NCBI GenBank assembly: GCA_031276865.1
Contig: JAISMF010000040.1
Span: forward strand, 29,829-93,828
Source: Deltaproteobacteria bacterium
GTDB lineage: Bacteria > Desulfobacterota > Desulfarculia > Adiutricales > Adiutricaceae
Reading direction: 5' to 3'
Length of the DNA stretch: 64,000 nucleotides
Below the pieces are notes generated by a model, which was not told the origin of the DNA, searched no databases, and saw only the letters and a list, made by a program, of their open reading frames with translations. The position numbers were made by a program, and so were the translations under genes. Positions 26,120-36,425 of this stretch are shown here, one piece after another (position 1 is the stretch's first letter; each line of letters starts with the position of its first letter).

Positions 26120-27331
26120 TCAGGCTTTGTTTTTGAGAAGCTCCGTCGTGAACTCGGCGATGGCCAGCTCCTCGTTGGTGGGGACCACCAGGATCTTGAT
26201 GGGGCTGTCGTCTTTGGAGATCGCCCTTATTTCGGAAGAACGCTCGGAGTTCTTCTTGGGACAGAGCTTGAATCCGATGCCCTCCAGGCCTTCCAGAATG
26301 CCGGCCCTCAGGGTGGAGGAGTTCTCGCCGGCCCCGGCCGTGAAGACCAAGATGTCCAGCCCGCCCAGGGAGGCGATATAGGCGCCGATGTACTTGCGCA
26401 CCCGGTAGGCGAACATCTTGAGGGCCGTTTCGCACTGCTTGTTGCCCTTCCCCGCCGCCTCCTCGATGTCCCGCAGATCCGACGAGCCGATGCCGCCGAT
26501 CCCCAGGACGCCGCTCTCCTTGTTTAAGAGGGTGTCCAATTCCTGGGGGCTTTTGCCGGTGAGCTTCATGATATGCAGCACGACCGCCGGATCCAGATCT
26601 CCGGAGCGGGTGCCCATGATGAGGCCTTCCAGAGGGGTGAGACCCATGGAGGTATCCTGGCATTCGCCGCCTTTGACGGCGGAAACCGAGGCGCCGTTGC
26701 CCAGATGGCAGGTTATGATCCTCAAATCCTTGAGGGGCCTTCCGTCGAAGGCGGCCGCGGCCTTGGAGACGTACTCGTGGCTGGTGCCGTGGAATCCGTA
26801 CCGGCGGATGTGCTCGTCGGTGTACCACTTGTAGGGTATCGCGTAGAGGTAGACGTGGGGTTGCATGGTGGCGTGGAAGGCGGTGTCGAAGACCCCCACG
26901 TTGGGAACCCCGGGAAGCACGGCCTCGCAGGCTTCGATGCCGGCCAGATTGTGAGGGTTATGCAGCGGGCTTAAAGAGAAGCACTCCCTCACTATGTCTT
27001 TGGCCTCCTTGGTGAGGAGCACCGGTTTGGAGATCTTCTCCATGCCGTGGACGATTCGGTGACCGATGGCGTTGATGGCGGAGAGGTTGGAGAGCACGCC
27101 GTATTTCGCGTCCACCAGGTATTCGGCGATGACCTTGACGGCGTCGGTGGGATTCTTAACCGGAACAGGCTGCTGAAACTTCTCGCCCTTGTGGTTGGAG
27201 TACTTCATGCTGGTTCCTTCAATCCCGATCCTCTCGATGAGACCGTTGGCCAGCACCTGCTTGTTGTTGTCTATATCGAAAAGCGTGAATTTTACCGAGG
27301 AGGAACCCGCGTTGATAACCAAAACGATCAT
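26120..27331 (-). CDS. ackA: Acetate kinase
   Basis: Converts acetyl phosphate and ADP to acetate and ATP, giving substrate-level ATP in fermentative or acetogenic metabolism. Both acetokinase signatures are present: VLVINAGSSSVKFTLFD at residues 3-19, and GIGGIGSSDLRD with the earlier ITCHLGNGASVSAV near 205-218. Conserved active-site elements RIVHGME, RYGFHGTSHEYV and TPLEGLIMGTRSGDLDP are also intact. 403 residues is standard. Phosphotransacetylase is not adjacent, so the partner must be elsewhere. The upstream intergenic region is AT-rich. Confidence 0.97.
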   Translation of the reverse strand: MIVLVINAGSSSVKFTLFDIDNNKQVLANGLIERIGIEGTSMKYSNHKGEKFQQPVPVKNPTDAVKVIAEYLVDAKYGVLSNLSAINAIGHRIVHGMEKISKPVLLTKEAKDIVRECFSLSPLHNPHNLAGIEACEAVLPGVPNVGVFDTAFHATMQPHVYLYAIPYKWYTDEHIRRYGFHGTSHEYVSKAAAAFDGRPLKDLRIITCHLGNGASVSAVKGGECQDTSMGLTPLEGLIMGTRSGDLDPAVVLHIMKLTGKSPQELDTLLNKESGVLGIGGIGSSDLRDIEEAAGKGNKQCETALKMFAYRVRKYIGAYIASLGGLDILVFTAGAGENSSTLRAGILEGLEGIGFKLCPKKNSERSSEIRAISKDDSPIKILVVPTNEELAIAEFTTELLKNKA

Positions 27332-28063
27332 GAGGAAACCCTTTCCAGCGTCGTTAAATTTCGAAACAATTATTTAAATTACAATTTTAAATCTAAAAAT
27401 CGCAAACGCAATAAAGCTAGAACGCTTATCCTCGGGATTATAACGACAAACCGGGCGTTTAACAAGATATTTTTAAACGACGGGGGGGGAAACGGAGGCG
27501 GCCCCGGTCCGGAAACGGAGCGGGGAAAGCGGCCGTCCGCTGGAAAAACGGGGCGGGAAATGGCGGTTAAACTATTATAAGTAAATTTTAAATAATAATC
27601 CTAAAAATAGAATATTAAAACTAAAATTATAAAATTTATTCAGAATTATGAAGCCACGGGGATGAAGGACAACGCGGGCCGCGACCCCGGGACGCCACGC
27701 CCCCACGCCCACCCCGCCGGCGAGGAGCCATGGCCGGAAGAAACGCTTTTTAACGCGAAAAGCCCCCGAAACGCGAAGGCCGCCTGTCGCCAGGCGGCCT
27801 TCGGAATTCAAAAACGAAGCTTAAATGAAAAATCCCGAAATCGAAACGAGAACCCCGCCGCCTATTCGCGGCCCGTCCGTGAAAATAGACTCCAACGGGT
27901 CGATTAAAGGACGCCGCGCGTCGGACGCTTTTCACATTCAGCGAAAGTTGGATCATCCGAATCGGACGATTCGGAAGCGGTAAAATCTAGACGCAGGCTC
28001 CGCCGCCAGCCTTCCGCCGAAGAAGGCCGGGGAGGGGCGGAAGCGTTGCAACCCTGAATAATT
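27332..28063. other. Intergenic region between ackA and the SWIM gene
   Basis: No gene. It contains the ackA upstream region (AT-rich, 27355-27450), a second AT-rich block at 27580-27655, and a perfect 13-bp hairpin, CGAAGGCCGCCTG at 27774-27786 paired with 27791-27803 (loop TCGC). The hairpin lies about 260 bp past the stop of the SWIM gene. Confidence 0.5.
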
Positions 28064-29944
28064 TTAGGCGCGGGCCTCTTTCCTGAGCTGTTTCCTGTAG
28101 AGCTTCGTTAAGGCCTCCTGGCTGGGGGTGTGGAGAGCCAGTCTGCCCTTGGTTTCTTCCCAGCGGCGGATGGTCGCGAGACACATATCCAGCTTGTAGG
28201 CGAATTCTTCCAGACTGAGGCCGAGATATTTGCGGAAGGCCTTGATGCTCCTTCCCGTGACGTTTTGGAAGTCCAGCTCGGGGATCCCCGCCTTCGCGGC
28301 CTTGGGGGTCTTGCCGCCCTTTTTGGAGACGGCGTTTTCGATTTTGCCGGCTTTGCGGTTGGGTTTTTGCTGCGTGATGGTTTGCATAGTAGTCCTGGTC
28401 CGAGTGAGGGCCGTTCCTGCGGCCTTTTTGGAGGGAGAAATACCCTTCTTCCCTTCATGGGTTGATTGAACGTTGCTGCGGTGAGACTTTTTCTCCTCTA
28501 AGGCGGCCCGGGCGGCGTCAAGAGTTATCTTGACGCCGGCTCCGTCTCCGGCCTTCTTTAATAAGCTTTTCTTTTTGGAGCGGGCGGATTCTTGAGACTC
28601 GACGGAGGTCGTCCGCGGCGCTTTACCTTTAACTTTGGTGAAGGTCAAGACTTTTCCGGCTTTGATATTGTTTAAAATCTCCTTCTTTTTGGAGCTAACG
28701 CTTCTCCGCCCCTCATCCGCGGCCGGAATCCCCGGATGATCTGACTCCTGATGAACGGTCTTCTTCAAAATCCCGCGCTGAGAGTCGAACGCCCTTTTGA
28801 TTTCGGGCTGTTCTCCGTCTTTCACGGTTGGTTTTTCCCTCTTTTTCGTCTCCTCTTTAGACTGAGGAGCGTTATCGAGAGGAGACGAATCAGCCTCTAA
28901 AGGCGCTCCAAGGCCCGCCTGGCCGGGGGAAACTTCTTTTTGATCCCGCTTGAAGAAAGGATTGTGAATGCTTTCCAGGGCTCTTAATTCCTCATCGGCT
29001 TTCTCCTGTTCTTCGACTTGAGACTCCGAATACACGGAATCCACATCGATGGAAACCCATTTGCCTTTCGTTCGTCTGGCCTTACGCGCCCTGTAAGTCC
29101 GGCGTTTCTTTTCAACGGGGGGCTCGGCTAAATCCGCGTCCGACGTCTCTTGAGGCGTTTCAATTTGCGGCGATTCCCTAAGCTCCCGCCTGGACTCCTG
29201 GCCGTTCCTGCGGCGGACGACAACCGGAGTCAAAAGCTCGGGTGGTTTCACTTGGATGGCCTGGGAGATGTCAAAAAAAGGATCAATCAGCTTGACCGGC
29301 TCGGTTTTGTCCTCGATCATACTGCCGGAGGGCTCGGAAATGAGTTCCCAGGAGCTTACGCCTCTTAAATTGAAAAGAAGAGACGGATCGCCGTCTAAAA
29401 TATGCGCCACTCCGCAGATGGAGGCCATCACGTGAGGGCACACTCCGTGAGAGTTGGATCGGCAGCCGCAGTTGACATGGATCTCGTCTTCCCGCGGAAA
29501 TATTCCATTATCGGGATCAGTCAGAAGGTCCGCCGCCAGGGAGGACATCTTCCCGTTCATAAAATCGGAATGGGAAAAAATCACGCCGTTCAATTCTTCC
29601 TTCAAAGAGGACCATTGTTCCGGACTGACGGGATTGACGGATATTTTAACATTATAAAGATCGGAGTCTAAAATCTTGGCGGATATCACTCCCCTCTGAA
29701 CATCCAGGTGACAAACGGCGTTATTTCTAACATAACTCCTCGCCTTTGTCATAGTATGAGAATAGTCGGAAAGCGAGTCGAAGTGGTTTGTCCAGGCTTT
29801 ACCCCAAAAGCCCTTGCAAATGGCGGCGCCGTTAAGAACCAGAGGGTTCACATTGGCGTTTGATTTCATAAGTTCGGAAACGACCCGGCTAGCTTTCACA
29901 CGCTTTTCAGCTACTGTCTCATAAGCCCGGTTGGTTGGCAGCAT
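28064..29944 (-). CDS. SWIM zinc-finger protein with C-terminal helix-turn-helix
   Basis: The N-terminal ~190 residues resemble bacterial SWIM-domain proteins: GFWGKAWTNHFDSLSDY at the start, a small beta domain, then the zinc motif C159-x-C161 ... C169-x-H171 (CGCRSNSHGVCPH). SWIM domains bind zinc and DNA or protein, and commonly sit beside SNF2 helicases; none is present here. Residues ~200-555 are Lys/Glu/Ser-rich and look disordered. The last ~65 residues form an Xre-like HTH (FRKYLGLSLEEFAYKLD, then LATIRRWEETKGR). The fusion suggests a DNA-binding regulator or nucleoprotein. Promoter-like bipartite motifs lie about 350 bp upstream. Confidence 0.75.
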   Translation of the reverse strand: MLPTNRAYETVAEKRVKASRVVSELMKSNANVNPLVLNGAAICKGFWGKAWTNHFDSLSDYSHTMTKARSYVRNNAVCHLDVQRGVISAKILDSDLYNVKISVNPVSPEQWSSLKEELNGVIFSHSDFMNGKMSSLAADLLTDPDNGIFPREDEIHVNCGCRSNSHGVCPHVMASICGVAHILDGDPSLLFNLRGVSSWELISEPSGSMIEDKTEPVKLIDPFFDISQAIQVKPPELLTPVVVRRRNGQESRRELRESPQIETPQETSDADLAEPPVEKKRRTYRARKARRTKGKWVSIDVDSVYSESQVEEQEKADEELRALESIHNPFFKRDQKEVSPGQAGLGAPLEADSSPLDNAPQSKEETKKREKPTVKDGEQPEIKRAFDSQRGILKKTVHQESDHPGIPAADEGRRSVSSKKKEILNNIKAGKVLTFTKVKGKAPRTTSVESQESARSKKKSLLKKAGDGAGVKITLDAARAALEEKKSHRSNVQSTHEGKKGISPSKKAAGTALTRTRTTMQTITQQKPNRKAGKIENAVSKKGGKTPKAAKAGIPELDFQNVTGRSIKAFRKYLGLSLEEFAYKLDMCLATIRRWEETKGRLALHTPSQEALTKLYRKQLRKEARA

Positions 29945-32686
29945 AGAAGATCCCTGACGATATTTAGCACATCAAATTAGGCTGAGGTTGTATTATTCAA
30001 AATAAATTTATTTGAAAAATACAAAACAAACATAATATTGAATAAATTATAATAAACAAGATATAAAGAAAAAAAAGAATAAAACAACGAGGCGATTTTG
30101 AATGAGGTTCCCGTATCAAAATACTAAACCGGCTTGAAAAGGAGCGAATATCCCGATCGCCGAAAATTATTTTAAAGATGGAAACATTTTTTGAAAAAAC
30201 GAAATTCTAATCTCCGTTTGAAAAAAAAGCGAAAAATTAAAAATTGACGCGCGGAAAGTCTGAAATTGAAATTTGTTTAGCTTCCTGACGCAAAATATGG
30301 CATAAATCATAATCGCGTATCGCCCATAAAGTAGATGGTTCCATAAACTTAAAAGAGCGGCGGGTTATTTGATAGGCGTCATAATTATATTGAAAAAATT
30401 AATTGGCCTACGAAGACGGTTTTCAAAAGAAGACGATTCGCGCCGGCGGGGGGTTAAAGAAATACGAATCTCGGGTTTCGGCAATCGATCGAAATATCGA
30501 ACTCAAACGCTTTTAAATACGTTTTATTGAATATAAAATAATATTAAATATCAAAATATCTATATATCTCATCATACTTAACTCGGCGAAAATGGCTAAA
30601 ATCACTGGCGCCTTAAACAATGGCGAGGGATGAATCCGGCCTTCAATCCTTCAGCCAGGGATGGAACCACGGAGGCGGACGATACGGGCCCGGAATGACG
30701 GCCCAATCCCCGACCGCCCCGCTTCCCCGGCGCGTCATATCGCGATTTCTATTTCTCGGCGGCCGTAAATCAGTCCGTGGATGAACGAAGGGTCCTTTCT
30801 AACGGGAATGTCATGAACTATAGTTTATTCAGCTCCGACGGTATAGCCCGGTTGTTAAACAAATGGTAGTCGCCGAGGCTTGGCGCGGAAACAAACCCGC
30901 TCCGGCGAAGGGGTGATTAAAGCTCACCCAAAAGCGAATTCGGAGGCGCCGCGGTCACAACCCGCTCAAAATAGGGTAAAAATTAAAAAACGCGGCCGAA
31001 AAGAAGCATCAGAGCGTTTTATCGGTCCAACTTAAATTTAGCGAGAATAATTAAAAAAAATTTGAAGAAGAAAAGATAAAACCACTGACAAAGAAAAGGA
31101 AGAACAAAATTTACCCCTTTGGAGGAAAGAACAGAGGCGGTATAAGCCTCCGGTCAACCAGAGGGAAGAAAAAGACTGTTTTTCCGGTCGGCGTGGATGA
31201 CGCATGGTCTTGTTTCTTATTTTCGGCAGGTCCAAAAGTCATCCCCGCGTTTCCATTAAAAGAATTATAACATAGTCGAATTCAAAAAAACAAGAGAAAA
31301 AATAATTTTTTTTTTAATCCTGTTATTTTTTTGGGGTCTTAAGCCTTCGTAGCCCGATAAAATTAAAATATTAAATATTTTTTGAGTTAAATATGGAAAT
31401 TTTTAAATTTTTTCGCCAAAAAGGGCCGTAGAACGCTCCAGGAAAACCTCCGCTAAAACCCAAAACGACATTTATTTTAAAATAGCCAAGAAAATATAGT
31501 TTGAACGCCTTTATTTTGACTTAAAATGAGAAATATAACAAGAAACAGTAAAAATAGCCTTAAAACACCGAAAAATTTTCACCTTAGAGTTAGATCGATT
31601 CAGCTTTGACACGCTCCCCCGATTTCCGAACTTGGTCAAAAAAATCGCCAGGACATCTCAAAATGAACTGTAAAATCAATTTTTTTATCGGCCGCGTCGC
31701 TATATTGAGCAAAAAATCAAAATTTTAGGCTCTTTCTTGTATCAATACCTCACTTCAGTTTCAGATCACTAAGGGTGATTGGTGACATTTTCCAAAGAAA
31801 ATCCGGTATCTTCGGGAACGTAAACAAGCCCGCTTGGTAATCTTTAATAAAATCCACTTCATGCCGCCGCCAGGAACCAGTTAAAAGATGTTTTATCTCA
31901 ACGGACGCCGCGAAAGTCAGGTAAATTATAAGACGTCGGCGTTAAGCTATATCCGGCGGAGTTATTTCCCGCCTACAATCAGATTGAAAATTAAGCGGGG
32001 GGAAACATATCTCGGCCATGGAAAAAATGGAAAAAATAAGACTTTAAGCGGCGACTTATTTCGAAACGGGCGTAAATTGCTCCCTGGCGAAAGAAGCAAC
32101 CAGTTCTTTCGCTGTCATTGAATTTTAAAATATCGGGAATTTTTACTGGATGCGTTCAGGGGCATTGAAAAAATCTAGATCTGAACCACTGAAAAGGCGG
32201 GGCGGCAGGGCCGGAGATGGGTGGCTTGATGTTTAAAAACGATGTTTAAAAAACAAAACTCCCGTCTTGAGACGGAAAATTTTTTACAAAAAGAGAATCA
32301 GCACGAAAGGAAAATACAACAGTACATTTAGAGAGTCAAGAAATATTTATAGCCAAGTTGTTATTCTTTGGCTGGGAAATCGTGAGATTGTTCTATATTA
32401 TTAATAGCTAAATATAAAATTTAACAGTTAATTAAATTTTAAATATATTATCTTTAACTATTTTATGTTTCCAACTGACAAAAAATTTTTACAGGCCTTA
32501 TCAAAAGTAATCTTTACCATAACTATAATATAAATATAAATATTTATTATTTTTGTTTAATTATAGGAAGTATATATTTTAAAATTTATGAAATTTGGGT
32601 TCATAAATCTTAAATCAAGCTTTTTATGCGTCCGGTATAAACGAAAGGCGATCCGGCATCGTCCCAGTAAACCGGGGGTCGGCCCG
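29945..32686. other. 2.7-kb gene desert
   Basis: No complete gene is supported. The bipartite motif at 30291-30334 is near its left end. GC-rich patches (30600-31000) alternate with AT-rich ones. One reverse-strand open stretch of ~66 codons ends at a TGA near 31755; it lacks a start and contains WRRHEVDFIKDYQAGLF and PDFLWKMSPITLSDL. Another reverse-strand stretch near 31590-31660 reads GNRGSVSKLNRSNSKVK. Both look like debris of decayed genes of unknown family. The region 32330-32600 is strongly AT-rich. Confidence 0.5.
30291..30334 (-). promoter_or_regulatory. Conserved bipartite motif, copy upstream of the SWIM gene
   Basis: CAAAATATG at 30291-30299 and CCCATAAAGTAG at 30323-30334 recur at 52885-52893 and 52917-52928 with the same 32-bp start-to-start distance. 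On the strand of the downstream gene it reads CTACTTTATGGG-N23-CATATTTTG. Partial identity continues beyond the block (GTAG-T-GTT-CA-AA-C). It could be an alternative-sigma promoter or a regulator site. Confidence 0.55.
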
Positions 32687-35600
32687 TCAGCCCAACCTGC
32701 GGCAACCCGGGCCCTCCAGGACGCTTTTCCCTCCGCTTCGGGGGATCACCTTGATTTGAGTTCCAATACGATCGGTAAGGGCTCCCACGTGGGATATCAG
32801 GCCGATGGTCTTCCCCTCCACCCGGGGGAGTTCGGCTAGGGTGCTGACGGCGATATCCAGGGCCTCCTCGTCCAGGCTTCCGAAACCCTCGTCTAGGAAA
32901 AGCGAGTCCATCTGCACGTTTTCGCTGGAGAGAAAAGAGAGACCAAGAGCGAGAGAAAGAGAGACGATAAAACTTTCTCCTCCGGAGAGGGTGCTGGTGG
33001 GGCGTTTCAGACCGCCTTGAAAATTATCCACGACGTTAAATTCGAGGGGATGGTCATGATCCTGGCACAAAAGATAACGACCGGACATTTTCCTGAGTTG
33101 AATATTGGCCTGCCGCACCAGGAGGTCGAAGGCCAGGCTCTGGGCGAAACTCCTGAACTTCTCGCCGTCGGAGGATCCGATACGCTTGTTCAGGGCCTCG
33201 TAACGCTGATACACCGACTCCTGCGCCCTCACCTTCACTATCTTCTCGCTTTGACTGACTTTCAGCTTTTCATTGTCTTGAAGCCTCTGCTTAAGGGAAC
33301 CGATGTTCTCCTGGAGGGTTTTCTGCCGCTCCTGGAGCTCGCTCAACTCCTCTTCCAAAGTTGAAAGCGGCAGCTGAGTCAAGTTTTTATCTTTTTCCAA
33401 CGCGAGATCTTTGGATTTCTGAAACAAAAGAGATTCGATTTTGGTCTTCCTTTCGGAAAACTTGCTTTTTTTATCCTGAAGCTCCCGACGCCTCTCTTCG
33501 CTCAACCTCGCCTCTAAAAAGACGGTTTCATCGGTAAATCCCTTCTTGTTCAGAGTCGAACTGAAAGATTTTTCCTTCTCGAGGAGTTCCGTTTCGGTTT
33601 CCAATGTTATGCGACCCAATTCAGAAGCCTGAGCTTCCAGAGCCTTCAGGTAGGAGGTTGAATCGGTGAATTGTTTTTGAAAATTTGATTTATTCCGCAT
33701 CGCTCTTTCAATTTCAATTCTTATCCCATTCTCCTCCTGATCGGGTATTTTGTCTCCAAAAATGGCTCGTCTTGCCGCTAAAATATCGGCATTTTCAGTA
33801 TTCAGACGAGTAATTTCTCGTACCGCTTCATTGATTTTTTCAATATTGTCTTTAATCACCTTTTCAGTTTCCCGAATCCTGGCCTCAGCATCGCCTATAT
33901 CTTTTTCAAGCGCCAAGCGCTCTGATGTTAAATTTTGAAAAGTTTTCATCCGCTGCTCGAGTTCGGAAAAAATACGATCAACGGACAAATCTCCGTCTAA
34001 TTTATGGCCGAAGAGCGAAAAAGATTGATTAACGGCTGTTTTCAGATATTCTAAAGCGGTCTCCGTCTCAGTCAAGTCATTTCGCGACTGTTCAATATAA
34101 CCGTCAATCTTTTCAATCTCCTCTTTTACTTTTGACAACTTTTCGGCAAGAATTTTACCCTCCTCATAAGTATCCTTTAGCGCATCGCTATAACTCTTAA
34201 AATTAATTTCCAGTTGGGCGCTTTTGGAAATGATCTTATCCAACGTTATTTGTTGATTTTCAATTTCTAACTTACGCTTTTCTAAAATTGATAATAACCC
34301 GGGATCGTCAATAGATAGATGCAACTTATTTAGGGAAAGGAAAAGTTTATCCTTTTTTTGGTTGGCGATTACATTCAACTCGTTTATGTTTAATTCCAGG
34401 ATAGCCAACTCTTTTTGATCCGAAGCCTCTTGTTTCTGAAGATCCTGAACGATTCGCTCTAATTTTAGACGTTCTTTCTTTTCATGGGCTATCTTTTGCT
34501 CGCCTTCTCCCAATACGGGCGTATTTCCCGCCGCGTAAGGATGCTCGAGACTACCGCAGAGCGGACACGGCGATCCATCTGTCAAATTCGCTCTATGCTC
34601 GTTAAATGAAAGTATCTTCAAAGATAATTTATGATTTTCCTCAAGCAGTTCGATTTCCCTGACCTTGGCTTCGAGAAGATCAAGTTTGGCGGTTAATTCT
34701 ACCTTGACTGTTTCAATTTTATCTTTCAAGACGGAACAGTCTTTGATTTTCTGATCTTTTGAAACATCATAGGTGTTCAAATCTCTTAAATTTTCGATGA
34801 TATCATCGATATAAAATTTAGATTTTTCTAAAGAATCCTTTTCGCCGTGGTAATACGCTATATCTTTGCCTTTCAAAATTACAAGCAGCTCGGATTCAAT
34901 TATCTTCAACCCATCCTGGCAACGAAGACGCGCGCTTTCATTCGTCTCAATCGGTTTTTCCAAAGCTGTCATGGAATTTCGCTTTTCCAGGCGCGCTTTT
35001 TCAAACGAAGCTATATCATTACAAATCTTTATCCTTTTATTAACCATCTGCAGGTACTGCGCTGATTCCTGGCGCATACCCGAAAGTTTTTCTATTAAAG
35101 CCTCGTCGTCTTTAGTTTCCTGTAAAGATTTAACAACATCGTTCAACCTGTCTCTCTTGATTTTCATTTCCTTGAGGAAAGACGCGAGCTCGGCGTTTAA
35201 GCGTTCGTTTTCCACTGTTATCTTGATTTTTCCGGATTCTTTATTTTTTATAAGAAGAGCGTTTCCGGAAATAAGCGTGTCTTTTTCCCTGACTTTAATC
35301 AAAACAGGTATAATATCCGACTGCGCCTTAACCGCCTCGTCCAGCTTTACTTCCGACTCCTTAAATAAATCAGCAAATTTTTCATTTTCCATACGAGCGG
35401 CCGGCAGCGTAAGGTGAATTTTTTCCAGTTCATGTTGATTTTTTATCAGACGATCTCTAAGGCTTCTTACCGTTAAATATTCTCCTTCTATTTCAAATGC
35501 TGCCAGGGCTCTGGCCAATAAAGCGTCCTCCAGGGAAAACTCTTCCATCTCCCTTATCAATTCCACTTTTTCGTCCGTAAGTATTTTTAAATCGTTATTC

Positions 35601-36355
35601 AGTTCGTCAACGCGTTTCAGATGTATTACGGCCGCGTTTTTTTCTTTAACGTCGTTGGCCAGTTTCGGGCTTTCCGTCTCCAAATTAGCGTACTTAGCTT
35701 TTAGCTCCAGTTCCTCCTCCGGAGACAAAAGAGCGAGTCCGAGGAGATCGTTTTTTAAAAGGTCGAGTTTTTTCTCCTCATCCTTCGACGACAAGTAAAC
35801 AAACTTAGAAAATCTGGAATATATATCCGTTCCGGTGATCCTTTCCAGAATCGGAGATCGGTCGCTGGGAGAAGCTGATAAAAAAGCCGCGAAGGCTCCC
35901 TGGGCGAGAAGAATCGAACGGGTGAAGTGGAAAAAATCCATGCCCGTTATTTCTTTAATTTTAGCTTTTTTAGCGGTGACCGCGGCTTCCAGAAGATCAC
36001 CGGTGGAAGCGATGGCTAGCTCCTCTTTTTTGGCGACTTTTCCGGTTTTCGCGCTCCTTTTCAGGCTTAACACTGAAAGATAGGATACGTCTGAAACCTC
36101 GAAGACGACTTCGGCGAAACATTCATTTTCGTTCCTGGACATGATTTCTGTCATTCCGGTGTTGATGGCGCCCAGTCTGGGCGTTTCTCCGTAAATGGCC
36201 ATGCATATCGCATCCAGAATGGTTGTCTTGCCCGATCCGGTCGGCCCGGTTATCACGAACAGTTTGTCCTGGGTGAACTGAGGATCGTTGAAATCTATCA
36301 TCCATTCCCCGTAAAGGGAATTGATATTTTTGAAACGCAATGTGGAAAGACGCAT
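32687..36355 (-). CDS. sbcC: Exonuclease subunit SbcC
   Basis: ATPase subunit of the SbcCD nuclease, an SMC/Rad50-like complex that opens hairpins and processes double-strand breaks. Walker A is GPTGSGKTT at residues 37-45. A very long Glu/Lys-rich coiled coil is interrupted near residue 595 by the zinc hook CPLCG, which dimerises two SbcC arms. The C-terminal half holds the ABC signature LSGGESF near 1123 and Walker B DSLFLDEGFGSLD near 1145. 1222 residues is normal for long SbcC. sbcD lies 70 bp upstream on the same strand. AT-rich codon use in the coiled coil contrasts with the GC-rich ATPase ends. Confidence 0.95.
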   Translation of the reverse strand: MRLSTLRFKNINSLYGEWMIDFNDPQFTQDKLFVITGPTGSGKTTILDAICMAIYGETPRLGAINTGMTEIMSRNENECFAEVVFEVSDVSYLSVLSLKRSAKTGKVAKKEELAIASTGDLLEAAVTAKKAKIKEITGMDFFHFTRSILLAQGAFAAFLSASPSDRSPILERITGTDIYSRFSKFVYLSSKDEEKKLDLLKNDLLGLALLSPEEELELKAKYANLETESPKLANDVKEKNAAVIHLKRVDELNNDLKILTDEKVELIREMEEFSLEDALLARALAAFEIEGEYLTVRSLRDRLIKNQHELEKIHLTLPAARMENEKFADLFKESEVKLDEAVKAQSDIIPVLIKVREKDTLISGNALLIKNKESGKIKITVENERLNAELASFLKEMKIKRDRLNDVVKSLQETKDDEALIEKLSGMRQESAQYLQMVNKRIKICNDIASFEKARLEKRNSMTALEKPIETNESARLRCQDGLKIIESELLVILKGKDIAYYHGEKDSLEKSKFYIDDIIENLRDLNTYDVSKDQKIKDCSVLKDKIETVKVELTAKLDLLEAKVREIELLEENHKLSLKILSFNEHRANLTDGSPCPLCGSLEHPYAAGNTPVLGEGEQKIAHEKKERLKLERIVQDLQKQEASDQKELAILELNINELNVIANQKKDKLFLSLNKLHLSIDDPGLLSILEKRKLEIENQQITLDKIISKSAQLEINFKSYSDALKDTYEEGKILAEKLSKVKEEIEKIDGYIEQSRNDLTETETALEYLKTAVNQSFSLFGHKLDGDLSVDRIFSELEQRMKTFQNLTSERLALEKDIGDAEARIRETEKVIKDNIEKINEAVREITRLNTENADILAARRAIFGDKIPDQEENGIRIEIERAMRNKSNFQKQFTDSTSYLKALEAQASELGRITLETETELLEKEKSFSSTLNKKGFTDETVFLEARLSEERRRELQDKKSKFSERKTKIESLLFQKSKDLALEKDKNLTQLPLSTLEEELSELQERQKTLQENIGSLKQRLQDNEKLKVSQSEKIVKVRAQESVYQRYEALNKRIGSSDGEKFRSFAQSLAFDLLVRQANIQLRKMSGRYLLCQDHDHPLEFNVVDNFQGGLKRPTSTLSGGESFIVSLSLALGLSFLSSENVQMDSLFLDEGFGSLDEEALDIAVSTLAELPRVEGKTIGLISHVGALTDRIGTQIKVIPRSGGKSVLEGPGCRRLG

Positions 36356-36425
36356 ATTTGATATTTAGTTAAAACCTCTGAAACCAATTTTTAATATGAT
36401 TATAATTCCTGACCACGCCCTTATG

